Part shown: in pieces, positions 26,073 to 35,921 of the stretch | Position numbering within the stretch: the stretch's first letter is position 1 | Layout of the letters: each line of letters opens with the position of its first letter | The notes under the pieces: model-generated | Told to the model about the DNA's origin: nothing | The model's input: only the letters and a program-made list of their open reading frames with translations | Databases searched by the model: none | Assembly: GCA_047921215.1 (NCBI GenBank) | Contig: JBLRWO010000017.1 | Span: 15,905 to 79,904, forward strand | Reading direction: 5' to 3' | Origin: RECM01 sp047921215 | GTDB taxonomy: Bacteria; Bacteroidota; Rhodothermia; Balneolales; Cyclonatronaceae | Length of the DNA: 64,000 bases | Program-made: the position numbers and the translations under genes

Positions 26073-27531
26073 CATGATCGTTATCGGAGGTGGGGCGGCA
26101 GGCCTTACTTCTGCAGGTATTTCCGCTAACCTGGGCGCGAAAACAATGATGGTTGAGGCCCACCGGCTGGGAGGCGATTGTACGTGGACGGGATGCGTAC
26201 CCAGTAAGGTGTTGCTGAAAGCTGCCAAGGTTGCCTCACATTTAAGGCACGCCGGTCAGTACGGTCTTCTTGATTCGGACCCTGAAATAGATTTTTCGAA
26301 GCTCATAGACTATGTGCAAAAGGTACGCGGTGATGTCTATGAGGAGGCCGATCGACCTGAGATATATGAATCAATGGGTATTGAGGTTGTATTTGGGAAA
26401 GCCCGCTTCAAGGATCCTCACACGGTTATTATTGACAACGGCACTCAGATGCGCGAAGTAACATCGCGTTTTTTTATTATTGCGACCGGTTCATCAGCTG
26501 TTGTTCCTCCTGTTGAAGGTTTAAAGGATGTGCCATACATGACCAATGAAAACCTGTTTGAACAACACGATTTTCCAGGGTCGCTCGCGATAATAGGAGG
26601 GGGGCCTATCGGCATTGAAATGGCACAGGCTTTCACTCGTCTTGGCAGTAAGGTTACCGTTTTTGACATGGCAGACAGTATACTGTTAAATGATCATCCG
26701 GAGCTGTCAGGGCAACTCAGGAAAAGCCTGGAAGCGGAGGGAATCCGATTTATTCTTGGAGCCGGTGTTAAGAATGTTTCTGAAACTCAAAATGGTATAC
26801 GGGTTCACTATGAGTGGCAGAATAAGAGCCATACACTGGATGCGGCGAAAATTCTGGTTTCTGCCGGCAGACGTGCCAATACTGAGGGTCTGGGTCTGGA
26901 TGAGGCCGGTGTAAACTGGTCCCGAAAAGGGATTGAAATCGACAATCGTTGCCGGACCAGCCGCAAACATATTTTTGCGGCGGGTGATGTAGCTGGTCGC
27001 TTCCAGTTCACCCATATGAGCGAGCACATGGCCAAAGTGGCAGCAACTAATGCACTGCTGAGGCTACCTTTCAAAATGGACGTGAAACATGTACCATGGG
27101 CCACGTATACAGATCCGGAACTGGCTCACGTGGGTGCATCTGAGAAAGATCTAGTCGCAAAGGGTATCGGCTTTGAAGTCTACAAATTTCCATACTCAAA
27201 AATTGACAGGGCCCTGACCGATTCGGACAAAAATGGTTGGATCCGGGTATATGCGAAACCGTTTACGGGTAAAATTCTCGGTGCCGACATTTTGGGTACA
27301 CATGCGGGTGATCTGATCGCAGAACTCGCACTTGCCATGCGTAATGGGTTAACACTCAGAAAAATTGCTGACACCATACATCCGTACCCTACATACGGTC
27401 TGGGAGTAAGGCGCGCTGCAGACCAGTGGTATGTGAAAAATCAAAAGTTATGGCAGATCAAATTGATCCGTAATCTATTTGGATACAGAGGAAGCCTGCC
27501 CGATCTGAGTGATACAGACCGTATTGTCTGA
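26056..27531 (+). CDS. MerA-like FAD/NAD(P)-dependent disulfide oxidoreductase
   Basis: A 491-residue class I pyridine-nucleotide-disulfide oxidoreductase. FAD-binding GGGAAG is at residues 11-16, the redox-active pair C42-x4-C47 is in GGDCTWTGCVPSK, the second nucleotide site is GGGPIGIEMAQAF, and FAD contact is in FAAGDVAG. A dimerisation domain follows, with HPYPTYGLGVRRAA. The His-Glu acid-base pair of lipoamide and glutathione reductases (HPTxxE) is not kept; a tyrosine occupies the His position, as in mercuric reductase. It also lacks the C-terminal Cys-Cys pair and N-terminal metal domain of true MerA. It is therefore a MerA-like enzyme of unknown substrate. It overlaps the small membrane gene and converges on sucD. 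Confidence 0.87.
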   Translation: MKWEYDMIVIGGGAAGLTSAGISANLGAKTMMVEAHRLGGDCTWTGCVPSKVLLKAAKVASHLRHAGQYGLLDSDPEIDFSKLIDYVQKVRGDVYEEADRPEIYESMGIEVVFGKARFKDPHTVIIDNGTQMREVTSRFFIIATGSSAVVPPVEGLKDVPYMTNENLFEQHDFPGSLAIIGGGPIGIEMAQAFTRLGSKVTVFDMADSILLNDHPELSGQLRKSLEAEGIRFILGAGVKNVSETQNGIRVHYEWQNKSHTLDAAKILVSAGRRANTEGLGLDEAGVNWSRKGIEIDNRCRTSRKHIFAAGDVAGRFQFTHMSEHMAKVAATNALLRLPFKMDVKHVPWATYTDPELAHVGASEKDLVAKGIGFEVYKFPYSKIDRALTDSDKNGWIRVYAKPFTGKILGADILGTHAGDLIAELALAMRNGLTLRKIADTIHPYPTYGLGVRRAADQWYVKNQKLWQIKLIRNLFGYRGSLPDLSDTDRIV

Positions 27532-27534
27532 AGC

Positions 27535-28410
27535 TTACAGATTAAGCAGTATTGATTTCATGGTTTCTCCGATTACTGCCGGGCTCTCGCAAACCGTTAT
27601 CCCGGCTTCGGAAAGTGCCTTCATCTTATCCTGGGCTGTACCTTTACCGCCAGATACGATTGCACCGGCATGCCCCATACGCCGGCCGGGAGGTGCAGTT
27701 CGTCCGGCTATGAAAGCAACGACCGGTTTTTTTACATGCTGCCTGATGTATTCTGCGGCTTCTTCTTCAGCTGTACCACCAATCTCTCCGATAAGGATGA
27801 TGGCTTCTGTTTCCGGGTCATCATTGAAAAGCTTTACGGCATCGGTATGATTGGTGCCGATAACCGGATCACCACCAATCCCTATCGCTGTACTCTGACC
27901 AAGACCGGCTTTGGTCAGTTGATCGACTGCCTCATAGGTAAGGGTTCCCGAGCGGGAGATGACCCCAACGGGGCCGCGAGAAAAAATCATGCCCGGCATG
28001 ATCCCGATTTTTGCCTCGCCCGGTGTTATGATACCCGGGCAATTAGGACCAATTAAAACAGATCCATACCTGTTCACAACATCTTTGGCGAGTATCATAT
28101 CTTTTGTAGGAATACCCTCGGAAATGCACACAATTACCTTGATTCCGGAGATGGCGGCTTCAATAATAGCATCACTGGCAAATGCAGGAGGAACAAAGAT
28201 AACTGACGTGTTTGCCCCTTCATTATTTACGGCATCAGCCACCGTGTTGAATACCGGTCTGTCAAGATGCTTTGTGCCACCCTTACCGGGTGTTACGCCG
28301 CCTATCACATTGGTTCCATAGTCAATCATTTGTCCGGTATGGAATGTTCCTTCCTTACCGGTGAAGCCCTGTACTACAAGGCGGGTATCTTTTCCTACAA
28401 GTACACTCAT
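27535..28410 (-). CDS. sucD: Succinyl-CoA synthetase alpha subunit
   Basis: This 291-residue TCA-cycle enzyme subunit binds CoA and carries the phosphohistidine. The N-terminal CoA-binding Rossmann domain (VVQGFTGKEGTFHT), IGPNCPGI, and the active-site loop GRRMGHAGAI with His247 are all present. The length is normal (about 290). The beta subunit (sucC) is not adjacent, so the two genes are split here. It follows dnaG by 104 bp on the same strand and converges on the flavoprotein gene, with only three bases between the stops. Confidence 0.97.
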   Translation of the reverse strand: MSVLVGKDTRLVVQGFTGKEGTFHTGQMIDYGTNVIGGVTPGKGGTKHLDRPVFNTVADAVNNEGANTSVIFVPPAFASDAIIEAAISGIKVIVCISEGIPTKDMILAKDVVNRYGSVLIGPNCPGIITPGEAKIGIMPGMIFSRGPVGVISRSGTLTYEAVDQLTKAGLGQSTAIGIGGDPVIGTNHTDAVKLFNDDPETEAIILIGEIGGTAEEEAAEYIRQHVKKPVVAFIAGRTAPPGRRMGHAGAIVSGGKGTAQDKMKALSEAGITVCESPAVIGETMKSILLNL

Positions 28411-28514
28411 GAGGTGATTGGTTGAATTATTCAGGTAACATAATCAGAAAATTTCGGTCGAAATATACCACCATCCCCATCTTAAGACAAACATCCAGGA
28501 GCTGATTTACGGGA

Positions 28515-30506
28515 TCAATGGTTTTCCTTTGCAAATAATTCATCGGCTGGTACGGTTTCAAACCTTGATAGTTCTTTACGAACCCGCATTTGTTTCTTTA
28601 ACGCCTCTTCCCGTTCCTTTCCCGAGAGTGAAGTGCTTGCATCTTCAAGTTCGATGTGCAACTTTTTCAGATAGTGGATTTTGAGTGTTTTCATAGCGCC
28701 TCGCGCTGTTTTGAACGGATCAGTATCCTTTTTAATGATATTGCCCCTCTTTCTGTTTCCCTCATCACTAATTGAATAGCGGTCGAGTACAATATCACCG
28801 GTAAGTCCCGGATATGGGTGCTCTCTGCCTGAATAATGATCTACCGACACAGGTTTACCATCGGAATAGCGGGTTATGATGTCTTCAAAAAATATTCGAA
28901 TATCAGGGTGTTCGAACAGGTCGGGGTTGCAGTTGGAACCGATGTAATCTATCATTCGATCGCCGTAAGTGAGTAAAAGCCGGATGATCTCTTTTTCGTA
29001 ACCGGGAATAGCCGGTACTCTGTTCCTTTTTAAAGGGTTTTCAGTGAAAGGCTGTCCGGTTTCACCGGAAATGTGCTTCCTTCCCCCGCTTTGCCCTGTT
29101 TTAGCAATCGCATCGGGATTATTTGAATCTTCAGCCATTCTGTTTCTGTCGGAATAGCTATCGATATCGGCAGATATGTCCGGCTGGCGGCTCTGCCGTG
29201 AAATAGCCAGACCGAGCTCATTAAAAAGTGCCCTGTCGCCAATTCTGGCAAACGTGTTGAGGTGAAGAATCATGGTTTCCCGCCCAACCTCATTTGGCAT
29301 AAGAGCAATTGACCGAACGATATCGCTGATGACGCGTTGCTTTTTAAGTGGATCATCCCAACTGCCAGAAGCTTCAGCCTGTCTGATTTTAAATGTGACA
29401 AAGTCTGTGGCATCCTTTTTTCGGACATTTCGGAATGCTTCAGCACCGAATTTGCGCACAAATGAATCAGGATCTTCGCCATCGGGCAGGCTAAGCAAAC
29501 GAACATCCATTCCCTCCTGAAGAGCCAGTTCAATGCCACGAATCATGGCTGCCTGTCCCGCATTGTCTGCGTCGTATATCATCAGAAGATTCGGACTGTA
29601 TCGCTTCAGAATCTGCAGTTGCTGAACAGTGAGGGAGGTGCCGCTGCTGGCCACCACATTTCCGATGCCCGCCTGCCACAGTGAGACCACATCCGTATAG
29701 CCTTCAACCAGAATGACCTCCTGCTGTTTCCTGATATCATTTTTTGCAAGATGGATACCATACAGTGCTTCGCTTTTGTTGTATACACGGGTTTGTGGTG
29801 AGTTGATGTATTTTGGGCCTTTATCATCTCTGAGTATGCGACCGCCAAATGCAATGACTTTGCCGGCTGCATTGAAAATCGGAAACATAAGCCGGCCCCT
29901 GAATACATCAAATGCATTTTTGCTGTTCTCCGAATACTTCGTAAGGCCAGCTTCAAACAGATATTCATCGTTTATTCCCGCTGTACGGGCATCGTTAATC
30001 AGGCCGTCAAAAGAATTCAGTGAATAGCCGATTCCAAATTTCCGTATCGTTTTTAATGTAAATCCCCTTTTGGAGAGATATTCCCGGGCATGAGCGGCTT
30101 CGTCGGCCTCAACAAGGTTCTGGTGGAAATGTACACCCGCAAACCGGAGCGCATGGAATACACCCTCTGTTAGCTGATAGCCGGCATCAGACTCGCCCGA
30201 TTCCATCTCCGGTATAGTTACGTTAAAACGGTCTGCCAGCCATTTCATGGCTTCCACAAAACCGATGCCCTCAATATCCATTACAAAATTGAACACATCG
30301 CCACCTGCACCACATCCGAAACATTTATAAATCCTGAGCTGTGGATTTACATGAAATGAAGGCGTTTTTTCGTTGTGAAATGGACACAATCCCGTGAATG
30401 AATTGCCTGAACGCTTTAATTTTACATAGTCCGATACTACATCAACAATATCGGCAGCATCTCGGATTTCTTCTTTTATATGATCATTAAGAACGGGACG
30501 TTTCAT
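28515..30506 (-). CDS. dnaG: DNA primase
   Basis: A 663-residue primase making RNA primers for replication. The N-terminal CHC2 zinc finger is complete (C41, H44, C62, C65 in CPFH...CFGC). The RNA-polymerase/Toprim core follows, with the acidic EGYTD (about residue 268) and Y-D-A-D-N-AG motifs. The C-terminal third contains a polar linker around 450-500 and a final helicase-interaction-like region. It is somewhat longer than E. coli DnaG (581). The start ATG at 30506 begins the conserved MKRP...IKEEIRDAADIVDVV. Confidence 0.96.
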   Translation of the reverse strand: MKRPVLNDHIKEEIRDAADIVDVVSDYVKLKRSGNSFTGLCPFHNEKTPSFHVNPQLRIYKCFGCGAGGDVFNFVMDIEGIGFVEAMKWLADRFNVTIPEMESGESDAGYQLTEGVFHALRFAGVHFHQNLVEADEAAHAREYLSKRGFTLKTIRKFGIGYSLNSFDGLINDARTAGINDEYLFEAGLTKYSENSKNAFDVFRGRLMFPIFNAAGKVIAFGGRILRDDKGPKYINSPQTRVYNKSEALYGIHLAKNDIRKQQEVILVEGYTDVVSLWQAGIGNVVASSGTSLTVQQLQILKRYSPNLLMIYDADNAGQAAMIRGIELALQEGMDVRLLSLPDGEDPDSFVRKFGAEAFRNVRKKDATDFVTFKIRQAEASGSWDDPLKKQRVISDIVRSIALMPNEVGRETMILHLNTFARIGDRALFNELGLAISRQSRQPDISADIDSYSDRNRMAEDSNNPDAIAKTGQSGGRKHISGETGQPFTENPLKRNRVPAIPGYEKEIIRLLLTYGDRMIDYIGSNCNPDLFEHPDIRIFFEDIITRYSDGKPVSVDHYSGREHPYPGLTGDIVLDRYSISDEGNRKRGNIIKKDTDPFKTARGAMKTLKIHYLKKLHIELEDASTSLSGKEREEALKKQMRVRKELSRFETVPADELFAKENH

Positions 30507-30969
30507 TTGTGAATGATACCAAATTTCGAAGGCGGATACATCTGACTACCACCATTAATTCTGAAATTTTATCGCAGGCTACCAGCAAATCGTTACGTTG
30601 GCCATTCAGAAGTGCCTTTTACTATGCCATTGCGGTAATCAGTGTTTCAGGAAATCACATTTTATTTTTCAGCGCAGTATTGGAATATTTTGCCCGGGTT
30701 ACCAGTACCGGGCGTCACCAAAATTACTTAAAGAAAATAACTTATTGTTGTATTTTGCGTTAGATATGGAGCCATCTGAACATTGATGTGTTTATATAAA
30801 CGGCTGAAAGCAGCTGGCTTGAAAAACTTTTCCCTCAGCAGATACCCTGCAGCATATTGTGGGGCATATGCCCTGAAAATCATTTGGTGATTTTAAGCAG
30901 CAGCTCGGTATTCCTGAAAACCTGTATAGATCGTCATTTATTCTTTGTGACCGCTCAACTGCATAATTA
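30507..30969. other. Intergenic region with two dyads before the RND gene
   Basis: A 463-bp divergent gap. Short open frames (for example 30509-30763) have no coding character. Two adjacent symmetric elements stand out about 75-108 bp before the RND start: the 12-bp palindrome GGGCATATGCCC (30862-30873), and AAAATCA (30876-30882) with its complement TGATTTT (30888-30894). They may be operator sites or a leader hairpin; no T-run follows, so a terminator is unlikely. Confidence 0.45.
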
Positions 30970-33483
30970 ATGAATCGAATAATTGCTTTCCTGAAGCCGC
31001 TGATCCGGTTTAACTATTCCCATCCATACGCTGTATTGGCTGTAGCTTTTCTGTTGTCTGTTGTATCGGCATTTTTTGCTCTCAGACTAACCGTCGATAC
31101 AGATATCGCCAATCTGCTTCCGCCAACCAATAAATATGTCCTTGCACTTGATGAACTTAAAGAGAGGGTTGGCGGGGAAACCGAGATGGAAGTTGTCATC
31201 AAATCAGACAGTTTTGATGATAATATGCGTTTTGCTCGAGATCTGATCGAGAGAAGTATGCAGCTGGAATATCCCAGAAGCGGGAGTATGTATTTTTCCC
31301 GGTATGAATTCCGGAAAGATACCGAAGTACTCGAACGCTATGCGCTATACCTTGCTACGCAATCGGAAATCAATGAACTGCTTGATTATCTGGATGATGA
31401 AATTGAACAGGCAAAACTCGATGCAAATCCGTTTTTCATCGATTTTGAAGACGATTTTGAAGACAGCGAAGAAGAGGAAGACGAAAGAAAGCACAGTTTC
31501 GAGGAAACCTATGGTGATCTTATACCATCGGAATATCCGATCAGTGCAGATAGTACGGTCATGATGATCAAGTTCTATCCGACCGGTTCTCGAAGTGATC
31601 TTCGTTTTCTGAGGGATATGTTCCGTGACTACGAAGAACTCATCGCTGAACTGAATCCGGCGTCTTACAATCCGGATATGGTGGTAAAATCCGGCGGACG
31701 CTTACAGAAGCACCTGCTGGAGATTGATTCCATAATGGATGATGTTTTTAGTAGTTTTACCACCGGTATCAGCAGTGTGATCCTGCTGGTAATGCTCTAT
31801 TTTTTCTTTAAAAAGTACATCAATTACAGAAGAGGCGATCCTGCTTTGAGAACGCACAGCATTTGGGTACACGTTGCCAGGATGCCAATTTCAACGCTGA
31901 TTATAGGTTTACCTCTGCTTTTCAGCCTCACATATACTTTTGCCATTGCCTATTTCGCCCTTGGGGTACTCAACACCATGACCTCGGTGTTGTTCGTAAT
32001 ACTCTTCGGTCTTGGCATCGATTATGGCCTTCATTTTTACGCCCGTTATCTTGAGAAGCGTTCTGAAGGGACCGAGATATTGGACGCGCTTCTCGAAACG
32101 TACGAAAGTACAGGACTCGCCATAATGACAAGTGCTGTTACCACGGCGATTGCCCTGTTTGTGTTAACCTATGCTGATTTCAGAGGATTTTCGGAGTTTG
32201 GTTTCATATCGGGTCTCGGTATTATTTTTGCGTACATGGCAATGATCTACATATTGCCGGCATTTATTGTCTTTTTCGAGAGATTGGGTTTAATCCTGGT
32301 TAACAAGAATGAAGGGGATGTGTTTATTAAAAAACCTCCCAAACGATATCCTTTCTCCAGATTGATACTTGCATTCGGTATTGGTGTTATCATATTTGTG
32401 GCGTTTAATACTAAAAATCTGGAATTTGAGTACGATTTCGGTAATCTTGAGGCTGAGTTTCCCGAATACCGTGAATTAAGGGATCTGGCACGGGAAATAT
32501 CGTCTGGCAGCAGAAGGAACCCGGCATATATTCTGGCCGATTCCTACGAGGAAATTGATAAAATTCTGGATCGCATACGAACGATCAAAGAGGAAAGCGG
32601 TGATGAAACATACATACTTGATGTAGAATCTCTGCAGGAACGTTTTCCGGTTACTGACGAAGCCGAGATGGCCAAACTCAGGCAGGTTGCCATGGTGAGG
32701 GAGCGATTGGAGGATCCGTTTTTAAAGGATCAGGAAAACAGTGATCTGGATATTCTTCGCAAAGCTTCGGAGGTGACCGAACCCCTCGATTTTAACGATT
32801 TGCCGACATTCCTGACTGAGCGATTCGTAACCCGTGATGGTGAAATCGGGCGTTTTGCTATGATCTATCCGAATCAGAGTCTGGCAGACGGTCGCGTATC
32901 CATAGGCTTCAAGAACGAAATTGGTACCATTGAAACCGAAGACGGTATCTATCATGCGGCAAGTACCTCCATTGTAGCAGCTGAAATGCTGGATCTCATG
33001 CAGGATGAAAGCTATGTTATGGTACTCGCCACATTTATCATGATTATGATACTCATGTACATTTCATTCCGGTCGTTCCGGTGGACTATTATCTCTATGC
33101 TTCCACTTATTATCGGTTTGAGCTGGATGTTTGCAATAATGATACTGTTTGATCTCTCTTTTAACTTTTATAACCTGGTAGTACTGCCAGCCATACTTGG
33201 TATCGGGAACGACAATGGTGTACATCTTGCCAGCAGATACAGGGAAGAGGGCAGGGCGAGTATGTGGAATGTATTGTCGAGTACCGGCCAGCATATTACC
33301 ATTGGATCAATGACAACAATGCTTGGTTTCGCCGGATTATTACTGACCAATCACCCTGGTTTGTTTTCTATTGGTTTAATGGCACTGATTGGAATTGGTA
33401 TGACCCTGCTTTCAGCGGTTACTATTTTGCCCGCACTGGTGCAGTTTCTTGAAGACAAAAACTGGATCAGGTACGACTATTAA
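30970..33483 (+). CDS. RND-superfamily (MMPL-type) transporter
   Basis: An 837-residue protein with the duplicated RND layout: TM1 at about 18-38, a large periplasmic loop, a sterol-sensing-like five-helix bundle, then a second half. The two membrane proton-relay motifs G-(L/I)-G-(I/N)-D-(Y/N)-G-(L/V)-H are seen in GLGIDYGLHFYARY and GIGNDNGVHLASRY. Such MMPL/HpnN-like pumps move lipids or hydrophobic compounds across the inner membrane by proton-motive force. The first periplasmic loop has an unusually acidic run (DFEDDFEDSEEEEDE, about residues 155-169), possibly a metal or cationic-lipid contact. No membrane-fusion partner is adjacent. recO follows 82 bp later. Confidence 0.88.
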   Translation: MNRIIAFLKPLIRFNYSHPYAVLAVAFLLSVVSAFFALRLTVDTDIANLLPPTNKYVLALDELKERVGGETEMEVVIKSDSFDDNMRFARDLIERSMQLEYPRSGSMYFSRYEFRKDTEVLERYALYLATQSEINELLDYLDDEIEQAKLDANPFFIDFEDDFEDSEEEEDERKHSFEETYGDLIPSEYPISADSTVMMIKFYPTGSRSDLRFLRDMFRDYEELIAELNPASYNPDMVVKSGGRLQKHLLEIDSIMDDVFSSFTTGISSVILLVMLYFFFKKYINYRRGDPALRTHSIWVHVARMPISTLIIGLPLLFSLTYTFAIAYFALGVLNTMTSVLFVILFGLGIDYGLHFYARYLEKRSEGTEILDALLETYESTGLAIMTSAVTTAIALFVLTYADFRGFSEFGFISGLGIIFAYMAMIYILPAFIVFFERLGLILVNKNEGDVFIKKPPKRYPFSRLILAFGIGVIIFVAFNTKNLEFEYDFGNLEAEFPEYRELRDLAREISSGSRRNPAYILADSYEEIDKILDRIRTIKEESGDETYILDVESLQERFPVTDEAEMAKLRQVAMVRERLEDPFLKDQENSDLDILRKASEVTEPLDFNDLPTFLTERFVTRDGEIGRFAMIYPNQSLADGRVSIGFKNEIGTIETEDGIYHAASTSIVAAEMLDLMQDESYVMVLATFIMIMILMYISFRSFRWTIISMLPLIIGLSWMFAIMILFDLSFNFYNLVVLPAILGIGNDNGVHLASRYREEGRASMWNVLSSTGQHITIGSMTTMLGFAGLLLTNHPGLFSIGLMALIGIGMTLLSAVTILPALVQFLEDKNWIRYDY

Positions 33484-33564
33484 GGAGCTGGCGGGAAATC
33501 AGATTTTAATATCCTGTTTTCAACAGATATCAAAACTCATTGAATAAAAATAACCGATTCTCAA

Positions 33565-34308
33565 TTGATTAAAAAAACACCGGCGATAGTTCTTCGAAGT
33601 GTTGATTTTCGTGAATCAAGCAAGATCGTTACACTTTTTACACAGCAGGAGGGGAAGGTCAGTGTAATGGTTCGCGGTGCAAAAAGTCCGAATAGCAAGT
33701 ATGCCGGCCTCATGCAAACCGGGAACATCCTGGACGTAATTTATTACCACAAAATCTCCCGCTCGGTTCAGTCACTCAGCGATGCATCCTACAGGCAGAA
33801 AACGTTCAACATTCAATCCGATTACGAAAAACTGGGCGTGGCCATGGCATTACTTGAAATGACAGACCAGCTTGTTCACAGTCATGAGACCAGCGGCGAT
33901 CTTTTCCAGTTCGCCGAGTCGGTACTCGTGTGGCTGCACAATGCTGAAGGCCGGATCAGGAACATATTTCCGTATATTCAGATGAGGCTTGCTGAACACA
34001 TGGGAATAGGGCTTCAGTATGATGATAACGAACGAAGCACCGCCAATTATGTTTATATGAATATCAATAACGGAAACTTCTCAGTTGAGCCGGAAAATGA
34101 GTTCTGCATCAGGCTTACACCGTTACAAACCGGCTATGTAAAAGCTGTTTTCGGGAACAAAGCAGCTTCGTTATTGAAAAAGAATCTGAATGTTTCTGAT
34201 ATCAGGCAACTGATTTACCATATGGACGTTTACCTGAAACACCACATTGAAGGTTTAAAAGACCGGAAATCGGATGTCATATTCGAACAAATTAGTATGA
34301 CTACATGA
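33565..34308 (+). CDS. recO: DNA repair protein RecO
   Basis: A 247-residue RecO. The N-terminal OB-fold is clear (ktpAIVLRSVDFRESSKI, VTLFTQQEGKVSVMVRGAKSPNSK, LMQTGNILDVIYYHK), followed by the helical domain. RecO anneals SSB-coated strands and loads RecA with RecR. The C-terminal zinc-finger cysteines seen in some RecO proteins are absent, which is common. The start is a TTG at 33565; no closer ATG keeps the first OB strand. The stop overlaps the HtrA start by four bases (ATGA), indicating coupled translation. Confidence 0.9.
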   Translation: MIKKTPAIVLRSVDFRESSKIVTLFTQQEGKVSVMVRGAKSPNSKYAGLMQTGNILDVIYYHKISRSVQSLSDASYRQKTFNIQSDYEKLGVAMALLEMTDQLVHSHETSGDLFQFAESVLVWLHNAEGRIRNIFPYIQMRLAEHMGIGLQYDDNERSTANYVYMNINNGNFSVEPENEFCIRLTPLQTGYVKAVFGNKAASLLKKNLNVSDIRQLIYHMDVYLKHHIEGLKDRKSDVIFEQISMTT

Positions 34309-35831
34309 GTTTATTTCAGAAAATATTGACCGGCCTGATGTTGCTGCTAACGGGTGTACTGCTCGGAATGATCATTATGATCTGGCAGGACGGATTTAAT
34401 ACCGGTGATAATGTCGAGGTCAGAATTACAGATGTTAAACGATCGACTGGTCCGGCTGAACCCTATACGGAAAATGTGGTTGATATACCCGGATTTGGCC
34501 TCAAGGATGTGGCGCGTGAGGTGCTTCCTACCGTAGTCTACATAGAGTCCAGTGTAAATGTTGCCCGCCAGGCAATGCCGGATGACGAAAACCATAATCT
34601 GGATGAAAATTTCTGGGAGCGTATTTTCCCCCAAAGAAGGGCCAATACGATAGGCTCAGGAGTTCTGATAAGTCCCGATGGTTTCATTCTGACTAATAAC
34701 CATGTGGTTGCCGGAGCTCGAAACGATATGGTCTCCGTTACTTTACACGATAAAAGATTTTTCGATGCACAGATTGTCGGCCGTGATCCGCAGACAGATC
34801 TTGCTGTAATAAAAGTTGACGGGGATGATCTCCCTCATATTATAATCGGTAATTCTGACATGCTGGAAATTGGCGATTGGGTAATGGCAGTTGGAAATCC
34901 GTTACGCCTGCGCTCTACAGTAACTGTTGGTATTGTAAGTGCTCTGGGAAGAAATGTTCAGATAATCAGTGACCGGATGAGCATAGAACATTTCATCCAG
35001 ACGGATGCTGCTATCAATAAAGGTAACAGTGGCGGGGCCCTGGTCAACATGAGTGGCGAACTTATCGGGATCAATACAGCCATTGCCACAGAAAACGGGG
35101 GCAACCAGGGTTATGGTTTTGCTATTCCGATCAATCTTGCATTTAAGGTGGGTCGCGATCTGATTGAATTCGGGGAAGTTCAGAGAGCCTTTCTCGGTGT
35201 TCAAATCGTTTCTGTGGATGACCGACGGGCAAGGCAGCTTGGTCTGATGCAAATTGCCGGTGTGGAAATCGTTGAACTGGTTCCTGACGGATCTGCAGAC
35301 CGGGCCGGTCTGAAAGTTAATGACGTAATTTTGTCAGTTGATGAGTATCCCGTAACAGAATCGAATGATCTTCAGTCCAGAATTGCCCTGAACAGGCCCG
35401 GCGATTCCGTCAGTCTCAGTGTTTGGAGAAACGGTGAAACCCTGACAACCAGTCTCCGGCTTTATGGAATGGATAATGAATCAATCAACAGATGGGCTCA
35501 GAGAATGGATGATCAGCCTGTAATCCTCGATTTAGAAACAGAGGTAGATACGCATTCATTTGATTTGGGATTTACAGTTGCCGAACTTGCAAGACCCGAT
35601 GATCTGGAAAGTTTTGAACTCGTAATTACAGGTATTACACCGGGTTCAGAAGCTTCAAGGCGAGGCCTGCGAATCAACGACATTATTGCAGGCGTCGATA
35701 ATAAAGCCGTTGCGAGTCTTGATGAACTTAAACTGTTAACCGACAGAAGTCTCGGGGATGATAACAGAGTGGTTATTGCTGTGAGGCGGGGTGAGGATAC
35801 TGTGGCCTACTACGAACTGAGAAGAAGATAA
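34305..35831 (+). CDS. HtrA/DegP-type periplasmic serine protease with two PDZ domains
   Basis: A 508-residue protein with an N-terminal membrane anchor (residues 8-27) facing the periplasm. The trypsin-like domain has an intact triad: H133 (NNHVVAG), D165 (DPQTDLAVIKV) and S242 (KGNSGGALVN). PDZ1 (about 290-385) contains AGLKVNDVILSVDEYPV, and PDZ2 (about 410-505) contains GSEASRRGLRINDIIAGVD. Members degrade or refold misfolded envelope proteins. Length and order match DegP/DegS relatives. It is coupled to recO by a four-base overlap, an arrangement that probably reflects shared transcription rather than shared function. Confidence 0.95.
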   Translation: MSLFQKILTGLMLLLTGVLLGMIIMIWQDGFNTGDNVEVRITDVKRSTGPAEPYTENVVDIPGFGLKDVAREVLPTVVYIESSVNVARQAMPDDENHNLDENFWERIFPQRRANTIGSGVLISPDGFILTNNHVVAGARNDMVSVTLHDKRFFDAQIVGRDPQTDLAVIKVDGDDLPHIIIGNSDMLEIGDWVMAVGNPLRLRSTVTVGIVSALGRNVQIISDRMSIEHFIQTDAAINKGNSGGALVNMSGELIGINTAIATENGGNQGYGFAIPINLAFKVGRDLIEFGEVQRAFLGVQIVSVDDRRARQLGLMQIAGVEIVELVPDGSADRAGLKVNDVILSVDEYPVTESNDLQSRIALNRPGDSVSLSVWRNGETLTTSLRLYGMDNESINRWAQRMDDQPVILDLETEVDTHSFDLGFTVAELARPDDLESFELVITGITPGSEASRRGLRINDIIAGVDNKAVASLDELKLLTDRSLGDDNRVVIAVRRGEDTVAYYELRRR

Positions 35832-35883
35832 TCTGTTTAAGGCACTGTCTGGTACGCAATAAAGAACTAAATGCCTATCTTCG

Positions 35884-35915
35884 GTACCTGAACTGTAAAA
35901 TCAACATCCAGGTAC
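35884..35915 (+). promoter_or_regulatory. Inverted repeat in the pheA leader
   Basis: GTACCTG (35884-35890) and its complement CAGGTAC (35909-35915) are separated by 18 bases and end six bases before the pheA ATG. The pair could be an operator or an mRNA hairpin overlapping the ribosome-binding region. I saw no T-run or leader peptide rich in Phe codons, so classic attenuation is not supported. Confidence 0.35.
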
Positions 35916-35921
35916 TGTAGT

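Noticed and set aside
30509..30763. 84-codon frame downstream of the dnaG start
   Set aside because: It is divergent from dnaG, has no recognisable domain and lies in a probable promoter region.
35884..35915. Phenylalanine attenuator for pheA
   Set aside because: An inverted repeat is present, but no leader peptide with Phe codons and no T-run terminator is visible.
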